Assembly (NCBI RefSeq): GCF_008727795.1
Contig: NZ_CP044222.1
Span: 3,410,001 to 3,474,000 of the forward strand
Reading direction: 5' to 3'
Source: Nitrincola iocasae
GTDB lineage: Bacteria; Pseudomonadota; Gammaproteobacteria; Pseudomonadales; Balneatricaceae
Length of the DNA: 64,000 nucleotides
The translations under genes were made by a program, and so were the position numbers. The notes under the pieces are model-generated. The model ran no database searches. It worked only from the letters and a program-made list of their open reading frames with translations, and was not told the origin of the DNA. Below, piece after piece: positions 17,142-26,461 of the stretch (position 1 is the stretch's first letter; the number at the start of each line of letters is the position of its first letter).

Positions 17142-18835
17142 CGCTGACCCAGTGGCTGCTCTTGTTTACCCCCCTGTTACCACTTTTACTGGCGCTGGTC
17201 TGCTGTTTGCCAAGGCTACAATCATGGCTTGGTTATGCCGCACTGATAGCGCCCTTGCCCGCGCTGCTGCTGAGTTTTATGCCAGTAGAGCAACTGAATC
17301 TGTCAGCGCTGTTACTCGGCAGCGTTTGGCAAACGCTGCCTATCAGCAAAACCTTCTTAACTTTTACCAGCCTGCTGTGGCTGTTCAGTGCACTCTATGG
17401 TTTAGGCTATCTGCGTAAAGATCCAGCCGCCGGGCGTTTCTGGCTACTCTGGTTGCTGACATTAACCGGCAATCTTGGCTTGTTAATCAGCGCGGATATC
17501 ATCAGTTTTTATAGCTTTTTTGCACTAATGACTTTCGCCGCCTATGGACTGGTAATTCATCAGCAAGACAAGGCCGCCATGCGTGCAGGCAGAATCTATC
17601 TGATTATGGCACTCATGGGAGAAATGCTGCTTCTGGTGGGCTTATTCCTCGGCAGTGCGGCAACCGAACATAGCTCACTGCTATCTCAGGATATAGCGGC
17701 TGCGATTGCTGAATCGCCTGATGCCGGGCTGATTGTGTTCTGTCTGTTCAGTGGATTCGGGGTCAAAGCGGGCCTGCCATTACTGCATTTCTGGCTGCCG
17801 TTGGCCCATCCGGTTGCCCCCACGCCCGCCAGTGCAATACTGAGCGGTGCTATGATTAAAGCCGGCCTATTTGCCTGGATCAGTTTGTTGCCACTGGGCT
17901 ATATGCAAGAACCCATCTGGGGGTTAATACTGATTTTTGTCGGTTTGCTGGCTGCCTTTGGTGCGGGCTTGATTGGGGTGATGCAAGCTTCACCCAAAGC
18001 GGTATTGGCCTACTCCAGCATCAGTCAGATGGGCATCATGACGCTGTCTTTGGGTTGCCTGTTTATTCTCCCTGACCTGACAACCATGCTGCTGCCGGTA
18101 CTGGCGTTCTATGCCCTGCACCATGCCTTGACCAAAGGTGCTTTATTTTTATCGGTCAGCTTTAAGGATGCATACCAAGGCATCCCTGTGTTTCTGCTGG
18201 GACTGGGAATGCTGCTGCCTGCGCTGTCACTGGTTGGGCTATTTGCCAGTGGTGCTCAGGCCAAGTTACTGCTGAAAGCGCAGCTACATCAAGACGGGCT
18301 ACCCGGCTGGTTGATCCCTGGCCTGACCCTCAGTGCCGTGGCTACAACCGGGTTGATGCTGCGTTTTTTATGGCTTCTCTGGCAACAGCGAAGTCACCAG
18401 CCAGAATATGCTGACAAGCGCATGCAACTGGGCTTTGCCGCCACTTTAATAGCCAGCGCACTGGCACCGCAACTGCTGGCTGGCCCGCTCCATATAACAC
18501 CACTTTACCAACAACCTGATGCCTATGTGGGTCTGCTCTGGGTACCAGCAATTACACTGGCTATTGGCTGGCTGATCAGCCGCAATGGACCCGCCTGGCG
18601 ATTGCCACAGGGTGATTTGGTGGTAGTACTGGAGCGTGGAATAGCGGCGCTATGGCAGAAGCTTAAGCAACTAAATCAAGTGCCAGTGCTACCCACTTGG
18701 CTACCTGGTGTGGAATCACTGAAAACCCTCTACAACCTGCCGTTACCTGAGCAACTGGCAAAAAGCCAGATCGCCTGGTTATTCGGTGTTGTGATAGTCG
18801 TGGCAACGCTGATTATGGCGGTGACACAGGGCTAG
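17138..18835 (+). CDS. NuoL/M/N-like antiporter subunit (third copy, MrpA-N-like)
   Basis: A 565-aa membrane protein and the last gene of the operon. The antiporter core is present (GFGVKAGLPLLHFWLPLAHPVAPTPASA, and HHALTKGALFLSV). The acidic residue normally seen in the E-L-L-T segment is replaced: the equivalent stretch reads FYSFFALMTFAAYG with no Glu, so its ion path may differ. It carries a C-terminal extension with a charged segment and final membrane helix. It may supply the NuoL-like half of MrpA that is missing from the DUF4040/MnhB gene; this is inference. Confidence 0.82.
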   Translation: MTLTQWLLLFTPLLPLLLALVCCLPRLQSWLGYAALIAPLPALLLSFMPVEQLNLSALLLGSVWQTLPISKTFLTFTSLLWLFSALYGLGYLRKDPAAGRFWLLWLLTLTGNLGLLISADIISFYSFFALMTFAAYGLVIHQQDKAAMRAGRIYLIMALMGEMLLLVGLFLGSAATEHSSLLSQDIAAAIAESPDAGLIVFCLFSGFGVKAGLPLLHFWLPLAHPVAPTPASAILSGAMIKAGLFAWISLLPLGYMQEPIWGLILIFVGLLAAFGAGLIGVMQASPKAVLAYSSISQMGIMTLSLGCLFILPDLTTMLLPVLAFYALHHALTKGALFLSVSFKDAYQGIPVFLLGLGMLLPALSLVGLFASGAQAKLLLKAQLHQDGLPGWLIPGLTLSAVATTGLMLRFLWLLWQQRSHQPEYADKRMQLGFAATLIASALAPQLLAGPLHITPLYQQPDAYVGLLWVPAITLAIGWLISRNGPAWRLPQGDLVVVLERGIAALWQKLKQLNQVPVLPTWLPGVESLKTLYNLPLPEQLAKSQIAWLFGVVIVVATLIMAVTQG

Positions 18836-18837
18836 AA

Positions 18838-18860
18838 GGCAGACCGGAATCTGGCCTGCC
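18838..18860. terminator. Weak hairpin between convergent antiporter operon and alcohol dehydrogenase
   Basis: GGCAG at 18838-18842 can pair with CTGCC at 18856-18860, with additional G-C pairs inside, in the 44-bp gap between the two convergent genes. On the plus strand it is followed by ACTTTATCTT, only moderately T-rich. It may end the antiporter transcript. Confidence 0.35.
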
Positions 18861-18879
18861 ACTTTATCTTAAACTGGCC

Positions 18880-19959
18880 TCAACTAGCCTGAATCGCCAC
18901 TTTCAACACCCCATCGCGCTGGTGTGAAAACAGCTCATAGGCTTCAGTGATATTTTCCAGCTTATAGCGATGGGTCACCATCGGCCCCAGATCCACACGC
19001 CCGGATGCAATCACATCCATCAGGCGGCGCATGCGCTCCTTACCACCCGGGCAGAGGGACGTGATGATCTTGTGATCACCCAGCCCGGCACAAAAGGCAT
19101 CCAGTGGAATCGACAGATCACTAGAGTACACACCCAGGCTGGACAGCGTGCCGCCCGGCTTCAGCACCCGCAAAGCCGCTTCGAAGGTTGACTGCAACCC
19201 CAGCGCTTCAATGGAAGCATCGACACCACGACCATGGGTCAGCTTAAGGATTTCAGACACCACATCCACTTTCCGAAAATCCAGGGTAATATCAGCACCC
19301 ATCTGCCGGGCTATTTTCAGACGCTCATCGATGCCATCGACAACAATAATACGACTGGCTCCACGCAGTTTTGCACCAGCGGTGGCACACAAGCCGATAG
19401 GTCCCTGGGCGAATATCGCTACAGTGTCACCAATACGTATGTTGGCCGCTTCAGCTCCGGCAAAGCCAGTTGACATGATATCCGGGCACATCAGCACCTG
19501 TTCATCGGTCAGCCCATCCGGCACAGGTGACAGATTAGCCTGAGCATCTGGCACTAACAGGTACTCGGCTTGCGCCCCGTCAATGGTATTACCAAAGCGC
19601 CAGCCGCCCAGGGGTTTGTATCCATGGGCATGACTGCCGCCATCCTGTGACGAACAACCATCCTGACAGGCATAGGAGGTAAAGCTCGGACAGATAGCGC
19701 CCGCTATCACCCGCTGCCCTTCCTGATACCCCTGTACATTAGCACCCAGCTTTTCTATTACCCCCACCGGTTCGTGCCCGATAGTCAGGCCCTTGGCAAC
19801 CGGATATTCGCCTTTAAGAATATGTATATCCGTACCGCAAATAGTCGTTGTGGTCACCCGGATCAGCGCATCATTCGGGCCTATCTCCGGTACCGGTTTA
19901 TCATCTATTTCAATGCGGCCGGGTTCAACGAACACAGCCGCTTTCATCATCATCGCCAT
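18880..19959 (-). CDS. Zinc-dependent secondary-alcohol-type dehydrogenase (MDR family)
   Basis: A 359-aa medium-chain dehydrogenase. The catalytic zinc ligands fit the secondary-alcohol dehydrogenase pattern: Cys41 (CGTDIH), His62-Glu63 (GHEPVG) and Asp160 (MCPDIMSTGF). The nucleotide-binding region ends in IIVVDGIDER, where the acidic residue favours NAD over NADP. The four-Cys structural zinc lobe is not clearly complete; the segment near 90-110 instead has scattered Cys and His. The start at 19959 follows an AAGGAGA site. It is divergent from the moxR gene across about 170 bp. Natural substrate unknown. Confidence 0.87.
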   Translation of the reverse strand: MAMMMKAAVFVEPGRIEIDDKPVPEIGPNDALIRVTTTTICGTDIHILKGEYPVAKGLTIGHEPVGVIEKLGANVQGYQEGQRVIAGAICPSFTSYACQDGCSSQDGGSHAHGYKPLGGWRFGNTIDGAQAEYLLVPDAQANLSPVPDGLTDEQVLMCPDIMSTGFAGAEAANIRIGDTVAIFAQGPIGLCATAGAKLRGASRIIVVDGIDERLKIARQMGADITLDFRKVDVVSEILKLTHGRGVDASIEALGLQSTFEAALRVLKPGGTLSSLGVYSSDLSIPLDAFCAGLGDHKIITSLCPGGKERMRRLMDVIASGRVDLGPMVTHRYKLENITEAYELFSHQRDGVLKVAIQAS

Positions 19960-20133
19960 CTCTGTATCTCCTTAAATTTAGCAATCCTTTTTATAAGGTT
20001 TTTATTAATCACCTTAACTGTAGATCATGGCCATCAACTCTGCCATTTAGCCGCAGCGAAGAGTGTTTGAGCCACAAGCAGACACACAGTACACTGGCTG
20101 TTCGAGTTGATGGATCTGAATGGAAGAGACAAG

Positions 20134-20979
20134 ATGCAATTCAAAGGCACCGAACGCTACGTCGCGACAAACGAACTGCAGATAGCGGTGAATGCCGCGC
20201 TTACGCTACAGCGGCCCCTGCTGATCAAGGGTGAGCCGGGTACAGGCAAAACCCTGCTGGCTGAAGAAGTGGCAGCGGCGCTGGATATGCCACTGTTTAC
20301 CTGGCATGTTAAATCCACCACCAAGGCACAACAGGGGTTGTATGAGTATGATGCGGTATCTCGTCTGCGTGATTCGCAGCTGGGCCACGACAAGGTGCAT
20401 GACATCAGCAACTACATAGTCCCGGGCAAACTCTGGGAGGCCTTTACCTGCGACCAGCCTGCCGTTCTGCTGATTGATGAGGTGGACAAGGCCGATATTG
20501 AATTTCCCAATGACCTGCTGCTGGAACTCGATCGCATGGAGTTCTATGTCTATGAAACCCAGCAGCAGATTAAAGCCACTCATCGTCCGTTGGTGATCAT
20601 CACCTCAAATAACGAAAAAGAGCTACCGGATGCGTTTCTGCGGCGCTGCTTTTTTCACTATATTCGCTTTCCTGACCAGGACACCATGCGCCAGATTATT
20701 GAGGTGCACTTCCCTTCCATTCAGAAACAGCTGGTAGAGAAAGCCCTGGAAGTCTTTTATGACCTGCGGGATATTAGCGGATTAAAGAAAAAACCCAGCA
20801 CCTCCGAACTGGTTGACTGGCTCAAGCTACTCATGGCCGACAACCTGGCACGCGAGGTATTACTGGAACAGGATAGCGCATCAGCGGTTCCACCGCTTTG
20901 CGGAGCCTTGATCAAAAACGAACAGGATGCCGGACTGCTAGAGCGCCTGGCCTTTATGATTCGGCGCCAGCAGCGCTGA
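20134..20979 (+). CDS. MoxR-family AAA+ ATPase
   Basis: A 281-aa AAA+ ATPase of the MoxR group, which typically acts as a chaperone with VWA-domain partners to insert cofactors or activate target proteins. Walker A is GEPGTGKT (residues about 33-40), Walker B is LLIDEVDKAD near 120, sensor 1 is IITSNNEKELPDAFLRRC, with an arginine-finger pair in LRRC. I chose ATG 20134 (GGAAGAG upstream) over the TTG/ATG at 20107-20110. The next gene, 18 bp downstream, encodes the expected VWA partner. Confidence 0.9.
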   Translation: MQFKGTERYVATNELQIAVNAALTLQRPLLIKGEPGTGKTLLAEEVAAALDMPLFTWHVKSTTKAQQGLYEYDAVSRLRDSQLGHDKVHDISNYIVPGKLWEAFTCDQPAVLLIDEVDKADIEFPNDLLLELDRMEFYVYETQQQIKATHRPLVIITSNNEKELPDAFLRRCFFHYIRFPDQDTMRQIIEVHFPSIQKQLVEKALEVFYDLRDISGLKKKPSTSELVDWLKLLMADNLAREVLLEQDSASAVPPLCGALIKNEQDAGLLERLAFMIRRQQR

Positions 20980-20997
20980 TCAGCCCAAGGAAACACC

Positions 20998-22176
20998 ATG
21001 CTGATCGATTTTTTCCAAGCGGTACGCGCAGCTAAAATTCCTGCGACTCCCAGAGAGTTATTGGACCTTATCCGTGCCCTGGAGGCCGATCTGGCCTTTG
21101 CCGACCTGGATGGTTTTTATCTGCTGGCACGCACCTGCCTGGTCAAGGATGAAAAGTACTATGATCGCTTTGATCTGGCCTTCTCCAGTTACTTCAAGGG
21201 CATCGGCGAGTTAGAGACCACAGTGGAGCAACTGATCCCGGATGACTGGCTGCGTCAGACCTTCGAGCGTCATCTGAGCGAAGCCGACAAGGCTGAGCTG
21301 CAAAGCCTTGGCAGCCTGGACAAACTACTGGAGACCCTGAAACAACGCCTGGAAGAACAGCAGGGACGGCATGCCGGGGGTAATAAATGGGTCGGCACCG
21401 GCGGCACCTCACCCTTTGGTCATGGGGGTTACAACCCGGAAGGCATTCGTATCGGGGGTAAATCGACCCACCGTCGTGGAGTTAAGGTCTGGGAAAAGCG
21501 TGAGTTTCGCAATCTGGATGACCAGCAGAATCTGGAAAACCGCAATATTCAGGTGGCACTGAAACGCCTGCGTAAATTTGCCCGCACCGGAGCTGAAGAA
21601 GAGCTGGACCTTGACGGCACTATTCGCGCCACCGCCAGAAATGCCGGGCATCTGGATCTGAAAATGGTGCGGCAAAAACACAATGCGGTGAAAGTCCTGC
21701 TGTTACTCGATATCGGCGGCTCCATGGATGATCATATCGCCCTGATCGAAGCGCTGTTCAGTGCCTGTCGTAGCGAGTTTAAACACCTGGAACACTTCTA
21801 TTTCCATAACTGCCTGTACGAATCCGTGTGGAAAGATAACCGGAGACGCTTCAATGAGCGCACCGCCACACTGGATCTGCTGCATAAATATGCTCAGGAC
21901 TACAAGGTTATTTTCGTTGGTGATGCCTCCATGTCACCCTATGAGATCGCTGTCCCTGGTGGCAGTGTTGAGCATATGAATACCGAAGCGGGAAAAACCT
22001 GGATGCAGCGCGTGACTGATACCTGGCCATCCCTGGTCTGGCTCAACCCCGTGCCCCAAGGCTACTGGCCCTACACTCAGTCGATTGGCATGGTGCAGCA
22101 ACTGGTGCAACAGCGCATGTTTCCGATGACGCTGGAAGGCCTTGATGCAGCCATGAGACATCTAAGTAAAACATGA
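20998..22176 (+). CDS. VWA-domain protein, CoxE-like
   Basis: A 392-aa partner of the preceding MoxR ATPase. The N-terminal half is helical, followed by a glycine-rich stretch near 126-145. The von Willebrand A domain starts near residue 230 with the metal-site motif DIGGS at 238-242, a variant of DxSxS in which the first Ser is Gly. The C-terminal FVGDASMSPYE and WLNPVPQGYW segments are typical of this CoxE-like family. An AAGGA site precedes the ATG. MoxR/CoxE pairs in carbon monoxide dehydrogenase clusters mature the enzyme, but no such enzyme is encoded here. Confidence 0.88.
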   Translation: MLIDFFQAVRAAKIPATPRELLDLIRALEADLAFADLDGFYLLARTCLVKDEKYYDRFDLAFSSYFKGIGELETTVEQLIPDDWLRQTFERHLSEADKAELQSLGSLDKLLETLKQRLEEQQGRHAGGNKWVGTGGTSPFGHGGYNPEGIRIGGKSTHRRGVKVWEKREFRNLDDQQNLENRNIQVALKRLRKFARTGAEEELDLDGTIRATARNAGHLDLKMVRQKHNAVKVLLLLDIGGSMDDHIALIEALFSACRSEFKHLEHFYFHNCLYESVWKDNRRRFNERTATLDLLHKYAQDYKVIFVGDASMSPYEIAVPGGSVEHMNTEAGKTWMQRVTDTWPSLVWLNPVPQGYWPYTQSIGMVQQLVQQRMFPMTLEGLDAAMRHLSKT

Positions 22177-22269
22177 TCCTGAGCAACCAGCTGTGTAATC
22201 AGAGTTGCAGTTAAGCGGCAAGCATTCTAGAGTTAGGTCTTTGATAAACCTTAGGGAAGCGGTTGAGCT

Positions 22270-25014
22270 ATGTATGATACATGGTTGGTCATGGCAGTGG
22301 TGTTCTTTCTATTAATGCTCTCCAGCATAGTGTTGAGTTGGACTAATTTCTTCACCCTGAAAAAACTCCAGCGAACGCTAGCAGAACTGCAACACCAGCG
22401 TCCACCTGAACATACCAGCCACGTTCAGCAACCGGCCAGACCACAGACCAGCCAGACTGACACACAAGCGGATCTAGCCACTCAGCTTAGCGCCAAGATG
22501 GCGGCAAGCCAGATCGCCAGCCCTGAACCCCCTGCAACAGCTACTGAACCGGATGCTGACTTCGATACAGCAGCCCCTGAAACCCGATCCGCTGAATCCG
22601 TAGAGTCTGAAACACCAACAACAGATCCTTGGGGCACTAGCCCTGCGAATCCCAAGCCACAAACACAGGTTAAACCGGCAGAAGACGCAACCCCGGCAGG
22701 CCAGTCTTCGCTCAAAGCCAACTGGATGGTCTGGCTGGGCGGGTTATGCGTCGGCTTATCCGGCATTTTCCTTGCCCGTTATTCAATGGAGCAAGGCTTG
22801 CTAGGGCCACAAGCAAGGATTCTGCTCGGCATTCTGCTGGGGCTGGGATTACTGGTTGCCGCCGAATGGCTCAGACGTAAAACCCACACCGCTTATACCG
22901 CTGTTGCCGCACTGGCAGGGGGAGCCAGCATAGTGCTCTACAGCGTCATTCTATCGGCACTGCACCTCTATCACCTCTGGCCACCGATGCTGGTATTTGC
23001 CCTGCTGGCTTTGGTCTCTCTGGGCAGTATGCTACTGGCTGTATGGCATGGTCCGGTGCTGGCACTGATCGGCATCACCGGTGCCTATCTGGTTCCCCTG
23101 ATGCTGGGCGGCAGCGGTAGTGATCTGTTACCTGTGCTGATCTATGTGTTGATTATTACCGGATCGTCACTGTTTCTACAGCGCTATGTACAGAGAAACT
23201 GGCTATTTGTACTCACCCTGGCGGGTACACTAAGCTGGTGGTGGTTAGTGCAACTCAGCGGCCGTTCACTGGAATGGACGGGGCTCTACCTGACCCTGAG
23301 TGCCTATCTGTTTCTTAGTATTCCTACGCTCAACTTCCGCCTGACGCAGCCCATTGCGGATCAACCCCGTCGCCGCTCAATCAAAGCTTTCTTGCGTTTT
23401 GATAGCACCTCACAGCAACACCTGTTCATCAGCTTAATATTGATCATTCTGGCACAAACGATCAGTATTGCCCTGCGCCCTGATTGGCATTCGGCGCTAT
23501 GGTACTGGACACCGCTGCTGCTGTTACTGCTGTTCGCCAGCCGCTTCAATGAAAGCCTGAAGCTCCTGCCTTGGTGCAGTGCCCTACTGTTATTCTCCAG
23601 CCTGGTTGTCGCCCACTTGCATACCGACTGGCAATTCGGGTTGGTATTCAGACCGCTGTTGCCACAACAACAACTGCAGTTATTGCAGCTACTGCTACTC
23701 TGGACACTGGCCTATGGAGCACAGGCCTTCTGGCAACTGCGCAGCCACTGCCGCTACCCGGCATTGGTGCTGTCGTTAGGCGTACTCACGCCGCTGATTG
23801 CGCTGGCACTGGCCTGGCAACTAGCCGGTAACCTGTTACAAGACTGGTTCTGGAGCGCCGCATCACTCTTGTGTGGCCTCGCCTATATTGGCCGTGCACA
23901 GCAGCGGGCAAAACAGGATCGCAGCCGCAGTTGGCTGATTTTCGCCGGTCATCTGGGCTATTCCCTCGCCGCAGTCATCCTGCTGGAACCGGCTACCCTG
24001 ACGCTGGCACTGGCAGCGCAGGTGGTGTCACTGGCCTGGCTGCAACAACAGCAGCCTGATGCTTTGCTCAGTTGGGTGATGAAAGCCTTAATCATGTTGA
24101 TCCTGGCCCGCCTGACACTGCAACCCTGGGTGCTGCAGCAATATGACACCTCCCTGCTCAGTTATGGCGGCTGCCTGGTGCTGGTACTGGTTGCCAGCCG
24201 AATCAACCATCAAGAGCGACTATCGCGCTGGCTGGAAGGTGCCAGTCTGCACCTGCTGGTGTTGTTCCTGGCGATGCTGCTGCGCTACTGGCTGCATGAT
24301 GGCGCACTCTTTATACACCACTACAGTTTCACCGAAGCGGCTTTCAACACCCTGATCTGGGGATCAATCGGACTGGTGTATTATTACCGCAGTGCGCTGG
24401 CCGAGAATACCCACGCGCTCTGCCTGTTCGCTTCGCGTCTGCTGCTGTTAGCCGCCGTACTCAACTACCTGGTGCTCCTCACTTCGCTCAACCCAGCGTT
24501 CAACCCACGAATCGATTTGAGCAGCACACCTATATTTAACGGTCTGCTGCTAGCCTATGGCGCTCCAATACTGATCTTTGTACTGGCGGCTCGCTGGTAT
24601 CTACAGGAATACCGCACCGGCTTCTGGGGGCTCGCTGGCATCGGCAGCTGGATTTTTATCACCCTGGAGGTCCGTCATCTCTGGCAAGGCAGCTTGTCTA
24701 CTGATCTACCGATGCAAAGTGGCGAGCTTTACAGCTATTCACTGGTCTGGTTACTCATGGCGGCCAGCGCCATTCTGATAGGCTCACTACGCCAATGGAT
24801 ACACCTGTATCAGGCAGGCATGCTGCTGTTACTGATCACTATCGCCAAAATTTTCCTGATCGACATGTCCGACCTAATCGGCCTGCTGCGCGTTGCTTCG
24901 TTCATGGGACTGGGACTGTGTTTGCTGGGACTGGCGTTTGTACATCAGTGGTTGAGTCTCCGCCGGGCGGCTGTCAGTGAACCTCCGGAGGCATCCACAC
25001 CGGCAAACCGGTAA
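22270..25014 (+). CDS. DUF2339 giant polytopic membrane protein
   Basis: A 914-aa protein. Residues 1-25 form a first membrane segment, followed by a helical, then Pro/Thr/Glu-rich low-complexity stretch to about residue 145. The remainder has more than 20 hydrophobic segments rich in Leu, Trp and Gln, beginning with WMVWLGGLCVGLSGIFLARY near 155, which is characteristic of DUF2339. The closing segment AKIFLIDMSDLIGLLRVASF is also typical. The molecular function of the family is unknown to me. It lies 93 bp downstream of the VWA gene. Confidence 0.85.
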   Translation: MYDTWLVMAVVFFLLMLSSIVLSWTNFFTLKKLQRTLAELQHQRPPEHTSHVQQPARPQTSQTDTQADLATQLSAKMAASQIASPEPPATATEPDADFDTAAPETRSAESVESETPTTDPWGTSPANPKPQTQVKPAEDATPAGQSSLKANWMVWLGGLCVGLSGIFLARYSMEQGLLGPQARILLGILLGLGLLVAAEWLRRKTHTAYTAVAALAGGASIVLYSVILSALHLYHLWPPMLVFALLALVSLGSMLLAVWHGPVLALIGITGAYLVPLMLGGSGSDLLPVLIYVLIITGSSLFLQRYVQRNWLFVLTLAGTLSWWWLVQLSGRSLEWTGLYLTLSAYLFLSIPTLNFRLTQPIADQPRRRSIKAFLRFDSTSQQHLFISLILIILAQTISIALRPDWHSALWYWTPLLLLLLFASRFNESLKLLPWCSALLLFSSLVVAHLHTDWQFGLVFRPLLPQQQLQLLQLLLLWTLAYGAQAFWQLRSHCRYPALVLSLGVLTPLIALALAWQLAGNLLQDWFWSAASLLCGLAYIGRAQQRAKQDRSRSWLIFAGHLGYSLAAVILLEPATLTLALAAQVVSLAWLQQQQPDALLSWVMKALIMLILARLTLQPWVLQQYDTSLLSYGGCLVLVLVASRINHQERLSRWLEGASLHLLVLFLAMLLRYWLHDGALFIHHYSFTEAAFNTLIWGSIGLVYYYRSALAENTHALCLFASRLLLLAAVLNYLVLLTSLNPAFNPRIDLSSTPIFNGLLLAYGAPILIFVLAARWYLQEYRTGFWGLAGIGSWIFITLEVRHLWQGSLSTDLPMQSGELYSYSLVWLLMAASAILIGSLRQWIHLYQAGMLLLLITIAKIFLIDMSDLIGLLRVASFMGLGLCLLGLAFVHQWLSLRRAAVSEPPEASTPANR

Positions 25015-25190
25015 AAATAAAAACACCGCAAATTGCGCAAGCTCTGACAAGAACACAGCAAGATCTGACAGCTATCTTGTAGCTGATTGATATAAATTAT
25101 TGGAGTCAATGCAGAGGATGAAAACCCGTTACTGAACAACGAAGATGCATAGATTCAATAGTCTTCGGGTTAGCCAGTAGGAGATAAGTC
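25015..25190. promoter_or_regulatory. 176-bp intergenic region upstream of the MFS gene
   Basis: A+T-rich spacer between the DUF2339 gene and the MFS gene. A CTGACA-like box near 25065 and the TATAAA near 25091 are about 20 bp apart, too far for a confident sigma-70 call. AGGAGATAAG just before 25191 is a strong ribosome site for the MFS gene. No terminator is convincing. Confidence 0.3.
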
Positions 25191-26357
25191 ATGACCAGCT
25201 TGGAGTCTTCACATAAGGCTAATCATCAATTCGTTATCCAGACCCTTGTGCTATTACTGGGCGTAAGCGTGGTTGGTTCTAATGCTTTTCTAATGAGCCC
25301 GGTGATGCACGACATCAGCTCCAGCCTAAGCTCAAGCGTTGGTCAAACTGCACGGGCTGTAGCTGCCTATGGAGGTGCACTGGCCTTAACCGGACTATTT
25401 CTTACTGGGTATGTGCAAAGATTTGGGTATAAGACAGCTCTCATGGTATCTGGAGCAGTACTCACCCTAGGCATTTTATCTACGGGTCTGGCAGGGAACT
25501 GGCAAATGCTATTAGCGAGTCAGGCCGTTGCTGGATTAGGTGCAGGAATACTGTTACCGACGCTCTACTCTATGACAGCGGTAGTCGCACCTAAAGGAAA
25601 AGAGTCTGCTACCTTAGGAAAGGTCATAACGGGTTGGTCTTTAGCCATGGTCGCAGGGGTGCCATTGAGTGCATTCATCGCCGACTTGCTATCATGGCGT
25701 TATGCTTATTTCTTAGTCAGTAGCTTGAGTCTGGCAGCCACCCTGGGTTTTTTGTGGTTACCCAACGCTGAGACTGGCAACAGAACAGAACCAACGTCAT
25801 TACGCTCTGCATTCAAGATACCCGCCTCCCTACCGACCTATCTGATCTGTTTCCTTTACATGGTCAGCTTCTATGGCGTTTTCACCTTTTTGGGAAGCCA
25901 TGTTCAATTGACGTTACACTACTCCACCTCTTTTTCTGGCCTAACGGTACTGGTTTATGGCATAGGCTTCGGAGTGGCAGGACTGACTGGGAAGCGACTG
26001 GATGAACACACGCCGCAAAAACTCATTAAACCCACCCTTTTCAGCCTGGCACTGGTTTACCTGTCTTTTGTTGTTCTGGCAACGAATTACTGGTTATTAC
26101 TTGCCGGGTGCCTCATCTGGGGTTTTGTCAATCAACTCGGACTTACCTGCCTGGTATCCATTCTAACCCAGCTTGATCAGAACCAGAGAGTGCGGTTGAT
26201 GGGGATATACAGTGCCGTGGCCTATGGCGGCACGATGGTAGCCGGTATCACCTTCGGGCTGATGTATGATATTGGCTCTTTTAGCACCTTATTAATTGCA
26301 GCAGCCGCTTTGTGCCTCACAGCTTTTTTAATTAGCCTAACCGTATATAAACGCTGA
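25191..26357 (+). CDS. Major facilitator superfamily transporter (12-TM, DHA1-like)
   Basis: A 388-aa permease with 12 hydrophobic segments. The loop 2-3 region GYVQRFGYKTALM and the segment SQAVAGLGAGILLPTLYSM in helix 4 match drug/sugar-efflux MFS carriers. The AGGAG site before ATG 25191 is strong. The gene is followed after 104 bp on the same strand by an AraC-family regulator, which suggests inducer-controlled export. Substrate cannot be read from sequence. Confidence 0.85.
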   Translation: MTSLESSHKANHQFVIQTLVLLLGVSVVGSNAFLMSPVMHDISSSLSSSVGQTARAVAAYGGALALTGLFLTGYVQRFGYKTALMVSGAVLTLGILSTGLAGNWQMLLASQAVAGLGAGILLPTLYSMTAVVAPKGKESATLGKVITGWSLAMVAGVPLSAFIADLLSWRYAYFLVSSLSLAATLGFLWLPNAETGNRTEPTSLRSAFKIPASLPTYLICFLYMVSFYGVFTFLGSHVQLTLHYSTSFSGLTVLVYGIGFGVAGLTGKRLDEHTPQKLIKPTLFSLALVYLSFVVLATNYWLLLAGCLIWGFVNQLGLTCLVSILTQLDQNQRVRLMGIYSAVAYGGTMVAGITFGLMYDIGSFSTLLIAAAALCLTAFLISLTVYKR

Positions 26358-26461
26358 TTCTTATCATTACTTTTTGTTGATTAGGTTAGCTGGCCAGCTT
26401 GTGTTTATGCTACATCCTATTTATGCTAATTTGCTATTAAGCGACCTATTAAGGCAAGGTA

